Below, in pieces: positions 58,794 through 64,000 of a DNA stretch of 64,000 bases. The DNA comes from Drosophila miranda (taxonomy: Eukaryota > Arthropoda > Insecta > Diptera > Drosophilidae). The notes below the pieces were generated by a model, which was not told the DNA's origin, ran no database searches, and was given only the letters and a program-made list of their open reading frames with translations. A program made the translations under genes and the position numbers. Position 1 is the stretch's first letter; each line of letters opens with the position of its first letter. The stretch covers positions 33,477,522 to 33,541,521 of the forward strand of contig NW_022881603.1 of assembly GCF_003369915.1 (NCBI RefSeq). The letters are read 5' to 3'.

Positions 58794-58871
58794 GAGGGCG
58801 GATCACCGGAGCGGCTTTCCAGCGACGAGTGGGAAAATATCCAAAAGAAGAAGTCAGAGTTGTTCCAATAA
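58794..58871 (+). other. Possible orphan terminal exon
   Basis: A GTTTGTAG acceptor-like site is followed by 25 codons and TAA (EGGSPERLSSDEWENIQKKK then SELFQ), with AATAAA at 58867-58872 overlapping the stop. It is hydrophilic and GC-rich, unlike the flanks. It could be the last exon of a host gene caught in the nest, or the tail of a transposon protein. I do not recognise it. Confidence 0.35.
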
Positions 58872-59167
58872 ATATGTTCCTTGTATTTCGGTATATATGT
58901 GGACTGTAGGTGCGCGTTTGTGCACGACGACAGCTTGTAGCGGGGTGGGAAACGTAACTAAAACTAGGCCTTACGATCTATGCTCCATGATGGCTTGAGC
59001 GCCGGGTGGATCGTGGGTCGTAAAGTCTCCCGAGCGCCCCTCCGAGCGCGCGAGAGCGAGTTGAGACCGGAGCGCACGAAGTTGGCACAGTGCGCGGCAA
59101 TCGTCTGCTGCTGGCCTGAACATCCTCCCCCCCCCCCCCCCTGCAGGATTCAAAGCCCAATCGGTGT
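58872..59167. other. Unclassified stretch with C-run
   Basis: About 300 bp without a supported gene. A run of about 16 C lies near 59126-59141. Minus-strand codons before 59168 may be a degenerate continuation of the protease remnant. Confidence 0.4.
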
Positions 59168-60074
59168 CTATGGCTGTGTGCATGCACCGGATACGATCCA
59201 TCCGAACACCGTGCTCTGGGCCACAGGAAGGCCGTCCTCGCGTGCCAGGAACCCGGGTTGGATCACTTTCGGGTAGACGTCGGCGCCTAAGACCAGAGAG
59301 ATGGTGGCTGGTCGATGGAATTGCGCATCTGCGAGCTTCAGGTCGTCAAATCGAGCCCGGATCGTATCGCTCAAAGGTCGGATCGGCGTGCGGATGCGCA
59401 AGCGGGGCTCGACCTTCAGGATGGCTTCCAGTCGGAAGTCGCCCGTCTTGGTACGAATGACCGCGGTGCACACCTTCTCGTTGCCGACGCGCGTAGTGGG
59501 TATCCTGAAGGCGGAGGCCAATGAGTCGTCAATGCAGCTCACCGGCGTGCATGGGTCGATGAGCGCGCCCGTTTCGAAATCCTTCGAGCCCGTATCCAGG
59601 ACCACCAGCGCCGTCGGGAGGATATTGAGGCTCCTATGTTGTAGAAGGGAGCTTATGGAGGGCGCCGGGGTTCCTACGACGGGGCGGTTCACGGGGTGAC
59701 GGGGACGGCACTCAGCTTGAGCCGCTGGACTCGCAAACGATGAGGTCGCGGTTCCTACGACCGGCCGGCTGACGGGCCGACGAGGACGGCGTTCGGCGTG
59801 AGCCGGCGTAGATGGCGGCGGTGCAGCCAGGTCTGCCACACACCCCGCACAGCCCGCCACTGAGGCAGTCCTTCACGGAGTGCTGGTGCGCCAGGCAGTT
59901 GTCGCAGTATTTGTTTCTCAGGACGGCTCGGAGCCTCTTCTCAGGGCCCAGGCGCAGAAACACATGGCAGGTCCGTAGCGGGTGTATTCCTGAGCAGACT
60001 CGGCAACGGTAGGTGCCTCTACCCCGTGGATGCCGGCTCTCCCCGGTGCGGTTGGCGCGTGAGCGTGGGGCCAT
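59168..60074 (-). pseudogene. BEL/Pao remnant: gag zinc knuckles and protease (family 2)
   Basis: Minus strand. 60074-59712 holds knuckles (CRVCSGIHPLRTC, CDNCLAHQHSVKDC, CGVCGRPGC). A frame change at about 59830 leads to the Pao protease region (LPTALVVLDTG, GALIDPCTPVSCI, ISLVLGADVYP, TVFGWIVSGAC) ending at a stop at 59168. Proline/arginine-rich repeats (RRPRRPVSRPVVGT, RHPVNRPVVGT) lie between. It differs from the neighbouring BEL pol, so it is another family. RT onward is missing. Confidence 0.75.
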
Positions 60075-60159
60075 GTCTGGATACGATGAACTAGGAGGAA
60101 GGAAAGTGGTCGAAGAAGTATTAGTAATGAAACTTGGAGCTTTGGAAGGTACACTCGCG

Positions 60160-63100
60160 TTATTGTTGGACGGAACTAGGGCGTTCTACTGGGAGGAGAA
60201 CGACCTTTACAACAGGCCTTTTAAGGACCCCGCGGGCAGTAAGGATATCTACCACACGGACTCTGTCGTCAGCGCCGGGATACACGGACTGGACTCTCAT
60301 TGGAGGGCAGGTTGTCTTCTTTGACGACAACCATATCCCCAACCTGGAGGTTTGGCGTCGGCGTCTGCCACTTAGTGCGCTTGTGGAGCTCTTTGAGGTA
60401 TTCCTCTTTCCACCGCTGGCAAAACTGTTGGGTGAGCGCCTTTAAATGCTGCCATCGATTGATTATTGATTTAAGGTCACCCTTTATTTCGGGTTCGGCC
60501 GTGGACATCAAGGGTCCCCCGGTAAGGAAGTGCCCGGGAGTAAGGGACAGCAACTCAGTTGGATCTTCGGACATCGGCGAGAGCGGCCTGGAATTAAGGC
60601 ATGCTTCGATCTTTGCGAGAAGCGTGGAAAGCTCTTCGAAAGTGTACTTCCGAGTGGACGTGGCTTGGAAAGTTTTGCCATTGTCGGAGTGAATGCGCTG
60701 CGGACACCCTCGTCGTGCGACGAAACGAGCGAAGGCTGCAAGAAATTTCTCGGTCGTGAGATCCGACGTGGGCTCCAAATGGATCGCCTTCGTGGAAAAA
60801 CACACGAACACACACACATACCCCTTGGTTATCAGGCACGCTCTGCCTGTGTAATTCCGTATTTCGAAGGGACCCGCGTAGTCAATTCCGGTGTGCGTGA
60901 ACGGTCTGGAAAAGGACGTTCGTTCCGTAAGAAGATCACCCATCATTTGGGCTTGCAACTTCTGTCTGTGGATGACGCATACCTTGCAGGAGCTTACCAC
61001 CCCCTTCATGAGTTTCTGAACCTTGGGAATCCAGAACTTGGATCGGATAAGTCGCACCATTAGTTGGTTCCCGCCATGAAGAGTTATCCGGTGGGTGAAC
61101 TGCGCGAGAAGGCGGGATAGCCGGCAGCGGTACGGCAGGATGCCGTTCGTCGTACTTCAGAAAGATAGAAGTTGCGATACGGCCACATGCTCTTATGAGC
61201 CCATGTTGGTCTAGGAACGGGTTCAAATTCAGGATAGAACTTGACCTTGGCACTGGCCGCTTCTCGCTTAGGCAGTGATGCTCTTGGGAGTATTCCCTGC
61301 GCTGAGTCTTTAGGATAAGAGTGCGCTCAGCTTCGGTAATGTCTTCGCTTGCAAGGTGGTCCTCTTGTCCGGTGACCAGCTTCCGGCAGCGTTTTGTGAA
61401 GCGAAGGACATAAGCACGGACTCGCAGGGCTCTCTCCAGATTGGAGAACCGATCGAGGAAGTCTTCGGATGGGCTCGGTGCAAAATGAATCTTCAGAGCA
61501 CGTTGCTCGAGGGTTATCACGGGATCGTCCCCGCCTTGGGCTGGCCATTGATGCCGGGGCCCTTGCAACCACGCTGGTCCGTGCCACCAGAGTTGGTTCT
61601 CGACGAGCTCCTGTAAGGATACGCCCCTGCTGGCGAGGTCGGCGGGATTTTGTGCGGACGGAACGTGACCCCAATTCTCGACCCCGGTGGCTTGCGAAAT
61701 TCTGGTCACTCGGTTGGCCACGAAGGTAGTCCAGTGCCAAGCAGGCTTTTTCAGCCAGGACAGGACTATAGCGGAATCTGTCTAGAAGTAACAGGTTGTA
61801 GGTGCGCTTGGCATATTTGGCAGGATAGCCGTCGCCATTTCGGACAGCAGCACGGCGCCGCACAGCTCTAACCGGGGGAGCGATACAGTCTTAACGGGTG
61901 CGACTCGTGTTTTCGCGGTAAGCAACTGCACCTTGACCAGGTGGTCAGTCTCGATGCGTACGTAGATCGCCGTACGCCTTTTCGGACGCATCGCAAAATC
62001 CGTGATGCTCGACCCTTACAGCTGGTTCGGAGCCAATCCACGTTGGAATGCGGATCTGGTCGAGAGCGGAGTAGCTCCGCAGAAAACTCTGCCAGCGCTG
62101 ACGCATCTCGGTCGGAAGATCTTCGTCCCATCCCACTTCTTGCAACCAGATCTCTTGCATGAAGATCTTTGACCGGACAATGAAAGGCGCCAACCAGCCA
62201 GCAGGGTCGAACAACCTTGCTATCTGGGAAAGCACCGCTCGCTTGGTATTGGATGCCGTAGATGCCAGTTCTGGCGGAACGAAGAAGAAATCGTCTGTTG
62301 TCGCCTTCCAGCGAATTCCGAGAGTCTTGGCTGTGCGTTCTGCCTCGAGTTCAAGGAAGTCGGTGTGAAGGAGATGGTCATTCGGAATGGTAGTCAGGAT
62401 ATCCTTGTGGTTGGACGTCCATTTTCTCAGTGGAAACCCGGCAGAACTCAGGGCGGCCTGTAACTCGCGGATAGCTAGTTGAGCCTCAGTGGGAGAGTCT
62501 GCTCCCGCTAGGACGTCGTCGACATACATACGGGACCGAATGATGTGACTGGCTCTTGGGAATCGGGACTGGACATCGGCTGCAAGCTGTTGCAACACCC
62601 GGATTGCGAGAAAGGGAGCACAATTGACTCCAAAGGTGACAGTTTGCAACTCATAGTCGCGTATCTCGCCCTCCTTGTTGCGAAAAAAAATTCGCTGGAA
62701 GGGGGTGTGCTTCGGATCTACCCAAATCTGCCGATACATCTTGGTGATGTCAGCATTGAAGACGTACCGGTAGTAGCGCCACTTCAGGATCTGAAGGGTT
62801 AAGTCGGACTGGAGAACAGGACCGGGGTGCAGAAGGTCATTCAAGCTGATACCGTTAGTCGACGGGCTGGATGCGTTAAATACAACGCGGACTTTCGTGG
62901 TGGTGCTATCAGGCTTGAAGACAGCGTGGTGCGGCAGGTAGTAGGTTGAGGACCCATGGGTCGGAAGAACTTCTGTCATGTGTCCAAGCTCTAGGTATTC
63001 TTGGATCACGGTGTCGTACTGCTCTTGTAGGGGACTGTTTCTTTTCAAGCGATTTTCGTTTCTTAGGAACTGGGCCAGCGCGGTTGCCCTTGAATACCCC

Positions 63101-64000
63101 AGATCTGATCCGAGATGATCTGGGTCGCGAAATGGTAACGTGACGACGTATTTCCCGCTTGGCGTTCTTGACGTAGCTCGGAGGAAATTTCTTTCGCAGT
63201 ACGAATCCGACTCGCTTTCTATTTTAGTAGGAATGTCCTCCACCTCCCAAAACTTTCTGAGGAGTTTGTCTAACGGAGTCTCTAGCTCGGTGGAAATTTG
63301 CGTGGAGAAGGATGCGACCCTGCTTTGTACCGGGCCTGTAAGAACCCATCCGAAAATGGTCTCCTGTCCGAGGAGAGATCCACAGATGTTCGTCTGTGAG
63401 CCGCTCAAGAGGATGGATGGAAGGATGTCGGCACCAATCAGGACATCTATTTGTGAGCTTGCGTAAAATGTCGGGTCTGCCCATGGCAGGTTCGGCAAGT
63501 CTCGCAACGAGTGTTGCGGGATCGGATGGGAGGGAAGGCTGCCTGATAGTTCCGGCAGGACATAGGCTGTGGCGTCCAAGTGTAAGCCCGGCTTAGTCGG
63601 GGAGCGGATGGAAAAATGGCAGAGCTTCTTGGACTGAGCGGATATGGTCTGATTGAGGCCCGAGACCTGTGCCTGGGCGAGTCGGAATGGCAACTTAATG
63701 ATCTGGAAGAGACGTTCCGTAATGAACGTCGCCTCGGAGCCCGGGTCGATTAGAGCGCGGGCGCGAAAGTTTGTCCCCAAGTGGCAAATATTAATAATAG
63801 ACGTGCCCAGGAGTACCGCCCTCTTGCCGGAGGCGAAATAGTTCTGAACGCTAGGCTGAGCTTCGGCAGGAGTCGGAAGTGGTACGGAGTTGGGCACGGA
63901 TTGGCTGGAAACTGGAGTGCCACGGTGCAGCAGCGTATGATGCCGGTCTCCACACGTGTTGCAGTTGTGGGCGCTTTGGCATTCACGAATCTGGTGACCT
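60160..64000 (-). pseudogene. BEL/Pao Pol (family 1), degenerate, runs off the window
   Basis: Minus strand, entering from 64000 in the gag knuckle region. The frame 63897-61945 holds protease (RALIDPGSEATFI, IDVLIGADILPSILL, FGWVLTGP) and RT (VFNASSPSTNGISLND, FNADITKMYRQI, catalytic YVDD near 62520), into the Pao RNase H (HHGFCDASEKAYG). A frameshift near 61965 follows, then an in-frame TAG at 61784-61782 before TDSAIVLSW. After more frameshifts the integrase (61060-60269) has GIDYAGPFEI and HSDNGKTF but lacks the segment with the third catalytic acidic residue. The end RVRVVDILTARGVLKRPV and a stop lie at 60160. It is not functional. Confidence 0.88.

Noticed and set aside
59116-59150. C-run as a functional site
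   Set aside because: A homopolymer in unclassified DNA is more likely replication slippage or sequencing noise.

Overview
The window is heterochromatin-like DNA from a fly, almost certainly a Drosophila. Reasons: introns of about 60-75 bp with GT-AG ends; a dispersed 1.1 kb element with GAC/GGAC microsatellite and TATACCC-type ends typical of DINE-1/INE-1 Helentrons; and gypsy, BEL/Pao, LOA and I-like retroelements. The DINE-1 version resembles those of the obscura group, and a Y or neo-Y location would fit, but both are inference. There is no bacterial, CRISPR, rRNA or tRNA content.

Left part (1-30926): a tandem array with a basic period of about 5.06 kb, or about 5.8 kb where DINE-1 is present. 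Each unit holds (i) a plus-strand gene for THO complex subunit 5 (Thoc5), missing its first coding exon; (ii) a convergent minus-strand gene of the C6orf136/DUF2358 family; and (iii) a minus-strand 3' piece (RNase H part) of an I-like LINE between units. Five Thoc5 copies are visible here and one more partial copy lies past the large insertion; another is probably hidden by a 50-N gap at 7246-7295. The copy at 15196-17384 has an open frame through all six visible exons. The others carry shared deletions, frameshifts or a DINE-1 insertion. Units share defects in mosaic combinations, which suggests amplification plus gene conversion. All DUF2358 copies share an in-frame stop.

Middle (30927-51530): a nest of transposons that interrupts the array. 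Two gypsy-type elements (Osvaldo/Ulysses-like) lie head to tail. The first has gag (frameshifted), a complete pol and a canonical -1 slippery heptamer; the second is cut in gag and fused to Thoc5 exon sequence. Long LTR-like DNA lies between them. Nested inside are a 3'-truncated LOA LINE (33431-36778, minus), a complete-ended but internally deleted gypsy-like element with a SAP-domain Gag (42939-46946, 4-bp target duplication), and a DINE-1.

Right part (51533-64000): the array resumes (Thoc5 3' end, DUF2358, LINE piece) and is interrupted by a BEL/Pao element with identical-length LTRs and a 5-bp target duplication (53300-56702). Its pol is replaced by an in-frame coiled-coil segment of unknown origin. 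A second gypsy 3' fragment (57601-58784), an orphan exon-like ORF (58794-58871), and two different degenerate BEL/Pao pol/gag remnants on the minus strand (59168-64000) follow.

Together the locus looks like a decaying, recombining, probably Y-linked or pericentromeric gene-fragment array used as a transposon sink. Thoc5 is part of the THO/TREX complex needed for dual-strand piRNA clusters, and convergent transcription inside every unit could make double-stranded RNA. That makes the array a candidate small-RNA locus against, or a multicopy relative of, the parental Thoc5 gene.
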